64,000 bases of DNA from JBEVOS01 sp964563395 (GTDB lineage: Bacteria; Pseudomonadota; Alphaproteobacteria; Caulobacterales; Aquidulcibacteraceae). A model generated the notes under the pieces. That model was not told where the DNA came from. It was given only the letters and a program-made list of their open reading frames with translations, and did not search any database. The DNA is taken from positions 1 to 64,000 of the forward strand of contig CAZLWK010000004.1 of the NCBI GenBank assembly GCA_964563395.1, in the 5' to 3' direction. Positions 17,964-25,597 of this stretch are shown one piece after another (the stretch's first letter is position 1; each line of letters opens with the position of its first letter). Position numbers and translations under genes: made by a program.

Positions 17964-18593
17964 TTACCAGCGGAGCAGGCGCGCGCCCATAGTTGCGCCA
18001 AGCGCCGCGCAGATTGCAAAGGCAGCTGTGTACCAGGTCGCCACGTAAGGCGCGAAGTCGATCGGGCAGAACAAGGAATAGGGAATGGCGGAGAGCGCGC
18101 CTGCTACCGCGCCAGCCGTCATGCCGGCAACGCTCAATCGTGTGGGCCCGAAACGGCGCATGGCGAGTATGAGTGCGGCGCCCGTCGGTGCGGCGATCAG
18201 GGGGATTTGCCAGAGGCAGCTCGGCACGCCGCCGCCGGTCCAAAGCGTCCAGCGCAGCGGCTCGTGCGTCATGGCCATTCCTGTGATGGAAACGCCCGCG
18301 GCGACGAGCGCTACGCTGATCACGCCAAGTGTGGCGCGCGCAATGCGAAGGTCATTGCCGACAACACGGTTCATGATTGGCAGCATGGCCATCACTGCCA
18401 ACGCGCCGAAGCCCATCTTGAGCGTGGTTGAGAGCCTAGCCGCATCTAGATCGGGCCGCACGCCGCCAATGGCGATGAAGGCTATGCCCGCCAGCAACAG
18501 CCCGGCGAGGCCATAGAGCGCAAGCGTGGCGCGTCGCGGCGCCTGCGGCGGCGTCCGGTGTGAAAGATCGTTGATGAAATCGTCGGTGTTCAT
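17964..18593 (-). CDS. nrsF: NrsF-family (DUF1109) membrane anti-sigma factor
   Basis: Encodes 209 residues with about six membrane helices after a short cytoplasmic N-terminus (MNTDDFINDLSHR). It belongs to the DUF1109/NrsF group, which holds a cognate ECF sigma factor inactive; in Caulobacter the pair SigF-NrsF responds to heavy metals and the sensing involves Cys in periplasmic loops. Two Cys fit such a role here (PSCLWQIPL and YSLFCPIDF). Its start overlaps the sigma factor stop by four bases, the usual arrangement. The inducing signal in this organism is inferred as metal or thiol stress. Confidence 0.88.
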   Translation of the reverse strand: MNTDDFINDLSHRTPPQAPRRATLALYGLAGLLLAGIAFIAIGGVRPDLDAARLSTTLKMGFGALAVMAMLPIMNRVVGNDLRIARATLGVISVALVAAGVSITGMAMTHEPLRWTLWTGGGVPSCLWQIPLIAAPTGAALILAMRRFGPTRLSVAGMTAGAVAGALSAIPYSLFCPIDFAPYVATWYTAAFAICAALGATMGARLLRW

Positions 18594-19147
18594 GCTTTGC
18601 CGTCCCGCGCCACGAGGCGCATCAAGTTCTTGATCCCGCGATGCACGTTCACTTTAACGGCTGTTTCGGACAGACCAGTTTCAGCGGCGGCCTCGCGGAC
18701 GGAGAGTTCATCGAGCTTCACAAGCCGGACGGCTCTTCGTTGCTGCTCCGGGAGCCGCGCTACCAGCGCGTCCACGTCGCGCTGTGCATCGCCCGCATCC
18801 GCGGTGTCCGCCGCGAAGAGATCGTCCATGCCGTCGAGCGGGATGTGTGCCCGCAGGCCCTCGCGGCGCAAGTGATCGATCACTTTGTAGCGCGCAATCG
18901 CGTACACCCATGCGGTCATCGGCTGACGCGATGCATCATAGCTTTCACGGCGTATATGGATGGCGAGCAGGACGTCCTGGAGCACGTCTTCTACGTCGCT
19001 GTAGTGTCTTTGAAGGTGACGGCGCACGAAAGGGCGAAGCAGTCCCGCGAGCGACGACAGCAGCGTAGCATAGGCGGTGGAATCGCCCGCGCGCGCGGCG
19101 GCCAAAAGCGGCATGAGCCGCGCATTGGCGGCCTCGCTCCGGGTCAT
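18590..19147 (-). CDS. sigF: ECF sigma factor (SigF-like)
   Basis: Encodes 185 residues from the ATG at 19147 (MTRSEAANAR). Sigma-70 region 2 is seen (YSDVEDVLQDVLLAIHIRRESYD, then AWVYAIARYKVIDHLRRE) and region 4 (LPEQQRRAVRLVKLDELSVREAAAETGLSETAVKVNVHRGIKNL). It pairs with the overlapping nrsF gene. It lies 103 bases after doxX in an operon that begins with a strong ECF-type promoter at about 20.9 kb, so it likely activates its own transcription. A longer frame to 19315 has no good start signal. Confidence 0.92.
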   Translation of the reverse strand: MTRSEAANARLMPLLAAARAGDSTAYATLLSSLAGLLRPFVRRHLQRHYSDVEDVLQDVLLAIHIRRESYDASRQPMTAWVYAIARYKVIDHLRREGLRAHIPLDGMDDLFAADTADAGDAQRDVDALVARLPEQQRRAVRLVKLDELSVREAAAETGLSETAVKVNVHRGIKNLMRLVARDGKA

Positions 19148-19250
19148 CGAACGATCATGCTCTGCTGCATCTTCTAAGTGTAGCTCCGTGGCGCCAGGCG
19201 CGCGAGCCGTTCCAGAGAACGCCACTGCAACGAGCGCCGCACCGCGCACG

Positions 19251-19724
19251 TCACGCCGCCTTCGGCCTGGGACGTTCAAACCACAGCAACGCGGCGGCAA
19301 TTGCGAGAAACGCAAGCGCCATCATGAACAGCCCTCCGCCATCGGTCGGCAGGTTCATCGCATCGATCTCGGCGACGCTCTTGCCCTGCAGCAGCAGCGG
19401 AACGAGCTGATCCATTGCCGGAATCGTCGTGCCGAGAAATGGCGAGAGATGAAAGCCGATCGCGGCAAGCGTGATGGCGCCAGCAACAAGCGCGCCGAAG
19501 AAGCGCGTGCGCGGAATGACAAGCAAGACGGCAGCGGCGAGTTCGCCTGCGCCGGTGAGATAGCGGAGGTAAGGCTCAAAGAGATCGACGCCCGAGCGCC
19601 CGGCAATGAGCGCGAAAATGGGGTTTGGCGATGGGCCGATGAATTTCGGCAGCCCGACCATGAAGACCAGCGCTGCCGCGAACCCGACGGCGAGAATCCA
19701 AGAAGCGATTCCTGTGAGTTTCAT
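19251..19724 (-). CDS. DoxX-family membrane protein
   Basis: Encodes 157 residues from the ATG at 19724 (MKLTGIASW), with four predicted membrane helices and the DoxX-like pattern GLPKFIG...FEPYLRYLTGAGELAAAVLLVIPRTRFFGAL. DoxX-like proteins occur in many ECF sigma operons and are linked with redox and thiol stress, though the biochemical role is unsettled. It starts ten bases after ccdA. The position between a CcdA/thioredoxin pair and the sigma factor suggests membrane redox stress. Confidence 0.82.
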   Translation of the reverse strand: MKLTGIASWILAVGFAAALVFMVGLPKFIGPSPNPIFALIAGRSGVDLFEPYLRYLTGAGELAAAVLLVIPRTRFFGALVAGAITLAAIGFHLSPFLGTTIPAMDQLVPLLLQGKSVAEIDAMNLPTDGGGLFMMALAFLAIAAALLWFERPRPKAA

Positions 19725-19734
19725 GTTCGCATCC

Positions 19735-20457
19735 TCAAAACCGTGTGGTGAGCGCAGTGAGCCAATCGGGCGAAATCGCAACGAGCGCCGTTTCAAGCAC
19801 GCGGTCGAGACCGGAGAAGATCAGCACGGCGACGGCAATCAGCGCCCAACCGAGAAAGCGTTTGCCGCCTTCGCCCACTGCGTGCAGGCGGCCCCGATGG
19901 CGCGCAAGGAGGGCCCGTGCGCCATAGCCAATCGCGGTGAGTACGATGGCGGCGCCCAAGCCAAACATCGCCATAATGAACGCGACGGCGGCGAGGTCTT
20001 CGCCCTGCGCCGCCAGCACGCTCGCCGCGCCCAAGGTCGGTCCGACACAAGGCGCCCAGACAATACCCAGCAGCGCGCCAAGGCCTGCCTGTCCCCAGAG
20101 CCCCGCGCCTGCATAGCCGGCCGTTCGTGCATTGGCCCAATTGCTGAGCGGCGCCGCCGCGCCGGCGAACGCCATTTGAAACCGAGGCACGACGAGCACG
20201 GCGCCGACGCCAAGCATGATCGCGGCGCCTGCGAGGCGCAGCGTGTCATTGTCGAGACCAATGGCGTAGCCGATGGTCGCAACGAATAGCCCCACAAGCG
20301 AGAATGAAGCCGCAAGTCCAAGCGCCAGCGCTGCGGGACCGAAGCGGTGCTGCGCCATGGCGCCGCTCGCGAGAATAGGCGCGAGCGGCAGCACACAGGG
20401 CGACAGGATCGTCAGCACGCCCGCCAGAAAGGCGAGGAAGGGTGTCAGCAGCGTCAT
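19735..20457 (-). CDS. CcdA/DsbD-type thiol-disulfide transmembrane protein
   Basis: Encodes 240 residues with six membrane helices and the two Cys that CcdA proteins use to move electrons across the inner membrane: ILSPCVLPLAP (helix 1) and IVWAPCVGPTLG (helix 4). It takes reducing power from cytoplasmic thioredoxin and hands it to periplasmic thioredoxin-like partners. It overlaps the upstream thioredoxin-fold gene by four bases, which makes that protein the likely partner. Intact. Confidence 0.9.
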   Translation of the reverse strand: MTLLTPFLAFLAGVLTILSPCVLPLAPILASGAMAQHRFGPAALALGLAASFSLVGLFVATIGYAIGLDNDTLRLAGAAIMLGVGAVLVVPRFQMAFAGAAAPLSNWANARTAGYAGAGLWGQAGLGALLGIVWAPCVGPTLGAASVLAAQGEDLAAVAFIMAMFGLGAAIVLTAIGYGARALLARHRGRLHAVGEGGKRFLGWALIAVAVLIFSGLDRVLETALVAISPDWLTALTTRF

Positions 20458-20846
20458 CGAACGGCGGAGCGCATCAAAGCGGCGATGCGGCGTTGATCGG
20501 TGACGCCCACCGCGCGATCTGTTTCGCGTGTGCCCGCAAACGCAATCAGCGTCGATTGCCGGCGTGCGCCGAGCCCACGCCAGGCGTCGCGCTGGCGGTC
20601 AAAGTCGATGCGGAAGACGATCATGTTTGCGAACGCCGGATCGGCGGCGGTCTCGCGAATGATGGGGGCTTGGGCCCTGCAGGTGGGACACCAATCGGCC
20701 GCCACCTCGACGAGGATCGGCCGTCCCGCGCTCTGCGCCGCTGCAAATGCCGCCTGATCGAAGGCGCGAAACTCAGCCGCGAACGCGGCGCCCGGCAGGG
20801 AGATTGCAACGGCCAACAGGAGGATTGCGCGTCGGATGAAGGTCAT
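20454..20846 (-). CDS. Periplasmic thioredoxin-fold protein
   Basis: Encodes 130 residues with a signal peptide (ending AAFAAEF) and a thioredoxin fold with active site DWCPTCRAQ. It resembles the DsbD C-terminal or thioredoxin-7 type domains, so it probably receives electrons from the adjacent CcdA protein and reduces periplasmic disulfides or metal-oxidised thiols. It is the first gene of the operon that ends in the ECF sigma and anti-sigma genes, and has a matching promoter 43 bases upstream. Confidence 0.88.
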   Translation of the reverse strand: MTFIRRAILLLAVAISLPGAAFAAEFRAFDQAAFAAAQSAGRPILVEVAADWCPTCRAQAPIIRETAADPAFANMIVFRIDFDRQRDAWRGLGARRQSTLIAFAGTRETDRAVGVTDQRRIAALMRSAVR

Positions 20847-20888
20847 GAAGTCTCCCCAGACGGCGCATTGGGCCCGTCTCTGGGAATG

Positions 20889-20915
20889 ACTTCGGACGAA
20901 GGCCTGAAAGGTTAC
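20889..20915 (-). promoter_or_regulatory. Predicted ECF sigma promoter for the trx-ccdA-doxX-sigF-nrsF operon
   Basis: Read on the minus strand: GTAACC (20915-20910), 15 bases, then CGAAGT (20894-20889), ending 43 bases before the thioredoxin-gene start. The AAC core at -35 and CGAA at -10 are typical of ECF promoters, and I recall a very similar GTAACC/CGAA pair for the Caulobacter SigF regulon. This makes positive autoregulation likely. Confidence 0.72.
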
Positions 20916-20932
20916 CTCCCCTAGGCGGGGAG
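20916..20932 (-). terminator. Short hairpin after the CopD-like gene
   Basis: CTCCCC-TAGGC-GGGGAG is a perfect 6-base stem with a 5-base loop, five bases after the stop of the CopD-like gene and directly before the ECF -35 element. On the minus strand no T run follows, so it is a weak terminator at best. It separates two operons. Confidence 0.4.
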
Positions 20933-20937
20933 ATTTC

Positions 20938-21402
20938 TTAAAACGCGCCGCGCGCTCCCAAACCTGCGCCCAGCACCGTGATGGCCAGCAGCGCCAGCAA
21001 GGCGCGGTGCATGATCTCCAATCTGTCGAAATCCTTCTCCGGGACGGGCGACGCCAGAAGGCGGCGATGCAGCACCAGCGGTTCGATGACGAACAACACC
21101 ATTATGAAGGCGGCCCAGATCCCGAACATGGCGTGCATCCACCAGAAGCGTGGATCTTCAAAGCGGCGCCATAGTTCTGCGCGCCACGTCATCCAAGCCC
21201 CGCTCGCACCGGCGAGCAGCACCCAGAAGCGCGCCCGCCAAACAAACCGGCTCTCGAACTGATGGAAGGCGCGCAGACGCTCACAAGGCGCATGCATGGC
21301 GCGAATGGCTGGCGTCGCCACCGTTGTCACGAACGCAACGCCGCCAACCCACATGACGATGGCGAGAATGTGCAGCGCGCGGGCAATGGCGAAGTCGTCC
21401 AT
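20938..21402 (-). CDS. CopD-like four-helix membrane protein
   Basis: Encodes 154 residues with four membrane helices. The start (DDFAIARALHILAIVMWVGGVAFVTT) has the His-containing helix pattern RALHILAIVMWVGG common to CopD-domain and HemJ-like proteins, and a second His sits in WWMHAMFGIW. Such proteins may bind haem or copper in the membrane. It is the last gene of the truncated haemoglobin-alternative oxidase operon, nine bases after the DUF1971 gene. A role in NO stress or respiratory cofactor handling is inferred from place only. Confidence 0.6.
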   Translation of the reverse strand: MDDFAIARALHILAIVMWVGGVAFVTTVATPAIRAMHAPCERLRAFHQFESRFVWRARFWVLLAGASGAWMTWRAELWRRFEDPRFWWMHAMFGIWAAFIMVLFVIEPLVLHRRLLASPVPEKDFDRLEIMHRALLALLAITVLGAGLGARGAF

Positions 21403-21411
21403 GCTTGTCTC

Positions 21412-21684
21412 CTAGGAGAGCTCTGGCGGCGCATCATAGAAATCGACCCGCATGCGCACCGCGCCAACGGGCGTCACAAAGTGTGTCTGTTGCGGCTCGA
21501 CGATCATGCGCGCCCCGGCCGGAAGTTCTGTGTCGAGGGCAGGCTCGGGTCGCGTGAAGCGAAGCCTACCCTCCAGCACATTAATGACGCCCCAGACGCC
21601 TTGCTTGGTGCGATGCTCGCGGCGGAGCGCTTCGGGCAGCGTTGTTTCATCGAACACCGGGCTGGAGCGATAAGGCGTGGCCAT
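21412..21684 (-). CDS. DUF1971 cupin-like protein (TehB-associated family)
   Basis: Encodes 90 residues with the DUF1971 pattern: PYRSSPVFDETTLPEALRREHRTKQGVWGVINVLEGRL, then IVEPQQTHFVTPVGAVRMRVDFYD. These single-domain proteins have a cupin-like beta fold and are often next to truncated haemoglobins or TehB methyltransferases. The ATG at 21684 overlaps the alternative oxidase stop by one base. A nitrite or NO-linked role is suggested by repeated co-occurrence with globins; no activity is proven as far as I know. Confidence 0.85.
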   Translation of the reverse strand: MATPYRSSPVFDETTLPEALRREHRTKQGVWGVINVLEGRLRFTRPEPALDTELPAGARMIVEPQQTHFVTPVGAVRMRVDFYDAPPELS

Positions 21685-22385
21685 CACGCGGCCCCGGCCC
21701 GCAGATGTGCGATCTCCGCAGCGTGCTCAGGATAGGGCGCGCGGTTCGCGTGGTCGACTTCCTTGCCGCCAAGTTCGCTGGCGAAGCCATGATTGACATC
21801 GCGGTGATGGGCTTCATCGGCGCGCACCACAAGCACGACATCACGGAGCGTGGCGTTGTCGGGCAGCTTCCAATAGCGCTTGGCGATCTCGGGCGCGGGA
21901 ATATTGGGGCTGCGGCCTTCATCGATCTCCTTGAGATAATGGGTGTAGGAGATAACGGCTTCCTCCTCGAAATAGCCGACGACGCGGTGCGCGGTCTTGG
22001 CGCTGACGAGATAGAGTGCAAAAAAGCCGAGATAGAACACCCATTGCGCTGCGAGCACGACGAAGCGCTCAAACAGAGTTGGCTTGGCGACCTCGATGAA
22101 GGTCATCAGGTGCATGCGCTCGTTCTCGGCTTCCTCCATGAGCGTGCGGATCCAGCCCTTGTCGTCTTCCATGCGCCGCAGGCACCGCAGATGCGTGAGC
22201 GTGGCGCCGACCATGCCGGGCACGGCGGCCACCGTTTCGAGCACGATCGCGCGATGGCCGTACCGCTTGGCGAAGAAGGTATCGGCGCACCAGCGCAGCA
22301 GCTTGGTGAAGCCAAGCGCGAAGCGGTCCGAGACGCCTTTGGCAGTGTGATGAACGCTGAGATCGACGTCGGGCGTTGCGGTCAC
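21684..22385 (-). CDS. aox: Alternative oxidase (cyanide- and NO-insensitive quinol oxidase)
   Basis: Encodes 233 residues. The di-iron ligand motifs of alternative oxidase are all present in order: LETVA (Glu), NERMHL (Glu, His), FEEEAVISY (Glu) and ADEAHHRDVNH (Glu, His). Two hydrophobic helices flank the second motif, as in this monotopic membrane protein. It oxidises ubiquinol and reduces oxygen to water without pumping protons, and resists NO and cyanide. It sits between a truncated haemoglobin gene (four-base overlap) and DUF1971, under an NsrR-like regulator, so NO-induced respiration is the probable job. Bacterial copies are relatively uncommon. Confidence 0.95.
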   Translation of the reverse strand: MTATPDVDLSVHHTAKGVSDRFALGFTKLLRWCADTFFAKRYGHRAIVLETVAAVPGMVGATLTHLRCLRRMEDDKGWIRTLMEEAENERMHLMTFIEVAKPTLFERFVVLAAQWVFYLGFFALYLVSAKTAHRVVGYFEEEAVISYTHYLKEIDEGRSPNIPAPEIAKRYWKLPDNATLRDVVLVVRADEAHHRDVNHGFASELGGKEVDHANRAPYPEHAAEIAHLRAGAA

Positions 22386-22801
22386 GAGGTGCTCCTTAGT
22401 GGCTTTGGCGCACGGGGTGGGTCGTCTTCGGGGCGATAGAAGAGGGCGAGCTTCAGGCTCTCGCCGATGCGTTCTGCTTTCGCCTGCATTTCAGCTGCGA
22501 CGGCCGGCGACATGACTTCGCTTGTGGTTTGGCGCCATAGCGCGAGCCAGCGCGTGAAATGCTCGGGCGTGATGCGCGCACGATGGATGACGTGCTTGAG
22601 CATCGGGTTGCCCTTGTAGCGCCCGCTCGTCAGCATCACCGAGTGCCAGAAATCGGTCAGCTTTCCAAGATGGTGGGGCCAGTCCTGGATGGCGTCATTG
22701 AAAATTGGGCCAAGGTCCGGGTCTTGGCGCACGCGGGCGTAGAAGACCCTCACGAGCGCCACCAGCGCCTCATCCGTGATGGTTTCGCGGCCTTCCGACA
22801 T
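22382..22801 (-). CDS. Group 3 truncated haemoglobin
   Basis: Encodes 139 residues from the ATG at 22801 (MSEGRETITDEALVALVRVFYARVRQDPDLGPIF). The group 3 pattern is clear: the DW-PHHLGKLTDFWHSVMLTSGRYKGNPM segment, then the proximal His in HFTRWLALWRQT. These small globins bind O2 or NO and are thought to help NO detoxification. First gene of the operon with alternative oxidase. It is divergent from an Rrf2/NsrR-type regulator gene, with a 7+7 inverted repeat and an FNR-type box between them. Confidence 0.92.
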   Translation of the reverse strand: MSEGRETITDEALVALVRVFYARVRQDPDLGPIFNDAIQDWPHHLGKLTDFWHSVMLTSGRYKGNPMLKHVIHRARITPEHFTRWLALWRQTTSEVMSPAVAAEMQAKAERIGESLKLALFYRPEDDPPRAPKPLRSTS

Positions 22802-22817
22802 TGATCCAACATCCAAT

Positions 22818-22836
22818 CCTGTATCGAAAATACAGG
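22818..22836. promoter_or_regulatory. Inverted repeat, candidate NsrR-type operator
   Basis: CCTGTAT-N5-ATACAGG is a perfect 7+7 inverted repeat 17 bases upstream of the truncated haemoglobin start, between divergent genes. Rrf2-family regulators bind sites of this size. It would block the oxidase operon when the Fe-S form of the regulator is bound. Confidence 0.6.
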
Positions 22837-22860
22837 TATCGGCGGTTTTGACTGACCAAC

Positions 22861-22874
22861 TTGATCTGGATCAA
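22861..22874. promoter_or_regulatory. FNR/FixK/NnrR-type box
   Basis: TTGATCTGGATCAA matches the anaerobox consensus TTGAT-N4-ATCAA exactly. It lies 60 bases upstream of the globin start and 41 bases upstream of the Rrf2 gene start, so a Crp/Fnr-family activator could drive either gene when oxygen is low or NO is present. Confidence 0.75.
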
Positions 22875-22914
22875 TGGAAGCGAGGTTTTTCAGGTCTTTG
22901 TGTGGGCGCCTGCC

Positions 22915-23334
22915 ATGCGCCTAACCCGGTACACCGATTACGCTCTGCGCGTGCTGATCTATCTCGGTCTGCACTGTGACCGTCTTTGTACGATCCCTGA
23001 GATCGCCAGGGCCTACGGCGTCTCGCAAAACCATCTTACCAAAGTGGCGCACGATCTCGGCAAGGCGGGCTTCGTTGAAAGCGAGCGAGGACGTCTCGGC
23101 GGCTTGCGCTTGGCGAAGCCGGCAGCCGCAATCAGCGTCGGCGCTGTCGTGCGCATCATGGAGGGCGAGGATTGCATCGCAGATTGTGAGACGTGCGTCA
23201 TCGCCCCTGCCTGCCGACTTGCCAGCGCATTCGACGAAGCACGCGAAGCGTTCATGGCGATTCTGGATGCAGTCAGCTTGGCCGACATTGGCCGCAAAGG
23301 CGGCGCGCTCAGGAGGCTTGTTCACGCGGCCTGA
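22915..23334 (+). CDS. nsrR: Rrf2-family regulator, NsrR-like (NO-sensing Fe-S repressor)
   Basis: Encodes 139 residues from the ATG at 22915 (MRLTRYTDYALRVLIYLGL), the canonical Rrf2 start. The winged helix reads TIPEIARAYGVSQNHLTKVAHDLGKAGFV, followed by GRLGGLRLAKP. The Fe-S cluster region has Cys in DCIADCETCVIAPAC. NsrR proteins lose DNA binding when NO attacks the cluster. It is divergent from truncated haemoglobin and alternative oxidase genes, both common NsrR targets. An upstream in-frame ATG at 22861 would overlap the FNR box and is not used. Confidence 0.9.
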   Translation: MRLTRYTDYALRVLIYLGLHCDRLCTIPEIARAYGVSQNHLTKVAHDLGKAGFVESERGRLGGLRLAKPAAAISVGAVVRIMEGEDCIADCETCVIAPACRLASAFDEAREAFMAILDAVSLADIGRKGGALRRLVHAA

Positions 23335-23361
23335 GCCGCAGGCGACACGGTCAAGCTGCGC

Positions 23362-23733
23362 CTAGTCCCGCGGCGGAAGCGGCCGCGACAGGATGAAGCC
23401 CGCCGCCGCCGACATCACCAGCGCTTGCACGCCAAGCAGCAACGCCGTCGCGCCCATGGCCACGGAGACGGCGAGCACCGCCGCCATTGCGACGAGGGCG
23501 GCGGTCTTTGCAGGCCGGCTGATCGCGCCATGCGCACGCCAGTTTACGATTACTTTCCCAAAGACGGGGTGGCCGATCAGCCAAGCATGCCAGCGGTCAG
23601 AGGAACGCGCGAAGGCGAAGGCGGCGAAGAGAACGAAGGGGGTAGTCGGCAACAGCGGAACAATCACGCCAACGGCGCCCATGCCGAGGGCGGCAAGTCC
23701 AAGAACAAACCAAGCGGCGCGCTTTGCTGTCAC
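23362..23733 (-). CDS. DUF454 (YbaN-like) membrane protein
   Basis: Encodes 123 residues with three to four membrane helices and the DUF454 signature: GLAALGMGAVGVIVPLLPTTPFVLFAAFAFARSSDRWHAWLIGHPVFG. The family is widespread in bacteria, often near haem or respiratory genes, without a defined function. It is convergent with the NsrR-like gene 28 bases away. Confidence 0.85.
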   Translation of the reverse strand: MTAKRAAWFVLGLAALGMGAVGVIVPLLPTTPFVLFAAFAFARSSDRWHAWLIGHPVFGKVIVNWRAHGAISRPAKTAALVAMAAVLAVSVAMGATALLLGVQALVMSAAAGFILSRPLPPRD

Positions 23734-24613
23734 GGCGAGAGGGTTCCGTTGAAGTTGTCGCTGCGATCTTATGATCGGTGAGCTGGCCCATTGCAGCTAC
23801 AGCGTTGGAGACTGCATGCGCATCCATAATCGGCTAGTTGTTACGTCGTTCAGCGAGTTCTCGACAGCTGCCGCCAACATTCGTGGCAAGCGGAAATGCG
23901 TGACGGAGGAAATGTCGGTCGTTTTTCTGGCGCCGTCCGAGAAGACGCTTAAAAATCAACGTTGTACGCCTTCGCTAAACAATCGAGTGGAGTGAGGGGC
24001 TCGCCGTTTATCGCCAACATTCGTGGACGATCTCAAAAGTGGTCCGTAAGGCTCGTCAACTATCGCCAACGTTCGGTTTGCTGATCAATACCCCGCCATC
24101 TGTCGCCGGTTTTTTTGTCGAGCCTTCGCCGTCATTCGGATTGATGATCGGACCAGTAGGTTTGGCCACATGTGCGAACGATCGCGCGCTGTCGGTTCAC
24201 GCGTCCAAGCAGCGTCGCCGATTAGCGTGTACGGACGCCGCTGCGCGTCAGGGATCGCAGACCGAAGGGCGCGCGCTTGAAGTTCGTAATGGCGCGGCTT
24301 CGTGCGTGAGCACAAGGAGCCCGGCCGCTGAAGGCGACGACGCACAGACTGATTGCAGATAACACTCTTCGAGTGGCCTCGGGCGATGAGAGCACCGGCA
24401 ACTGGATTACGCCTCAAGCGGTTTCTCGACTCACTAGGGGAGCGTCGATTGCGGAAATCTCGCTGCGCGCGCTGCCCGAGCACAGCGATGATCGGCGCAT
24501 CTCGGCGCGCGGCCATTGCGAGCCTTGATGGCTGTGATTGAGGAAACTGGATGCCCATCCAATGCCCGATCTGGCACGGGTGAAGCGACATCTGGGGCAG
24601 GGCATTTGGATCG
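23734..24613. other. 880-base gene-poor region with three short direct repeats
   Basis: No frame here has a convincing start, homology pattern or codon use; the frames in both directions look like chance products. It holds two exact copies of CGCCAACATTCGTGG (23872-23886 and 24012-24026) and a third, degenerate copy from 24064 (CGCCAACGTTCGG). The second and third copies share longer context (GCTCG...TATCGCCAAC). This may be the remains of an element end or a former insertion site. The last 60 bases hold the likely promoter of sbtA. Confidence 0.5.
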
Positions 24614-25591
24614 ATGGAAACGATAGCTGCAGGCGCAGCAGCCAATCTTTTGACTCCTGCTGTGTTGTTTTTCGCGCTGGGCGCTGTCGCGGGCCGGCTC
24701 AAATCCGACCTCACCATTCCAGAGCAAGTCGCCAAGACGTTGGCGCTCTATCTGATGCTTTGCATCGGCTTCAAAGGCGGGGTGGAGGCGCACGCAAGCG
24801 GGCTCAGTGTCGATCTTCTGTCGGCAGGCGGGCTCGGTCTCGTTATGAGTTTTGCCGCGCCGTTTGCCGCCTATGCGGTGCTTCGCGCGCTCGGCGGGTT
24901 GGAGCGGGTGACAGCAGCCGCAACCGCGGCGCATTATGGCAGCGTCTCCGTCGTCACCTTCGCGGCGGGCTCGGAATATTTGCGCGCGATCGGCGTTGAG
25001 TTCGGCGGCTACATGGCGGCGGTGCTGGCGCTGATGGAGACGCCTGCGATCTTGGCCGCGCTGCTGATCGCCGGCTCGCGCGATGGCGCCGCCGGCGCGC
25101 GCATCAAGCCGACGCTATGGCGGGAGGTGTTCTTGAATGGCGCGGCGGTGGTGCTCGTCGGCAGCTTCATCATCGGCGCGATCACCGGCGAGCGGGGCAT
25201 GGAGAGGCTCGATGTGTTTGTCGGGGCGTTGTTCCAGGGCGCGCTTTGTCTGTTTCTGCTCGACATGGGATTGGTAGCCTCACGCCGCCTCTCTGAAGCG
25301 CCCAGACTTAACTGGCGCTTGATTGCGTTTGCGCTCGCATGGCCGCTTCTCAGCGCGGCGACTGCGCTCGCCGCAAGCAGCGCGCTGCAGCTTTCGATCG
25401 GTGATGCAAGCCTGATGGCGGTGCTGGCGGCCAGCGCCTCCTACATCGCGGCGCCAGCAGCCATGCGCATCGCTTTGCCCAAAGCGGATGCGGGCGTATA
25501 TCTTTCGCTGTCTCTGGGCGTCACGTTTCCATTCAACCTGCTTGTCGGCATTCCGCTCTACCACGCACTTGCACGCCTCATGTACGGGTGA
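24614..25591 (+). CDS. sbtA: SbtA-type sodium-dependent bicarbonate transporter
   Basis: Encodes 325 residues with about ten membrane helices in two inverted halves. SbtA marks are LTPAVLFFALGAVAGRLKSDLTIPE near the N-terminus, LMLCIGFKGGVEA in helix 2, AHYGSVSVVTF and ASASYIAAPAAMRIALPKA, the second a substrate and Na+ region. SbtA imports HCO3- with Na+ and is best known from cyanobacteria, but related proteins occur in heterotrophs. It is followed at six bases by a PII-like gene, the usual SbtB partner. Here it may feed carboxylases or help pH balance. Confidence 0.9.
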   Translation: METIAAGAAANLLTPAVLFFALGAVAGRLKSDLTIPEQVAKTLALYLMLCIGFKGGVEAHASGLSVDLLSAGGLGLVMSFAAPFAAYAVLRALGGLERVTAAATAAHYGSVSVVTFAAGSEYLRAIGVEFGGYMAAVLALMETPAILAALLIAGSRDGAAGARIKPTLWREVFLNGAAVVLVGSFIIGAITGERGMERLDVFVGALFQGALCLFLLDMGLVASRRLSEAPRLNWRLIAFALAWPLLSAATALAASSALQLSIGDASLMAVLAASASYIAAPAAMRIALPKADAGVYLSLSLGVTFPFNLLVGIPLYHALARLMYG

Positions 25592-25597
25592 TTTCCC

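Noticed and set aside
24085..24735. Minus-strand frame of 216 codons in the gene-poor region, and two smaller plus-strand frames there
   Set aside because: No ribosome site, no hydrophobic or domain pattern, and it runs into sbtA. Treated as non-coding.
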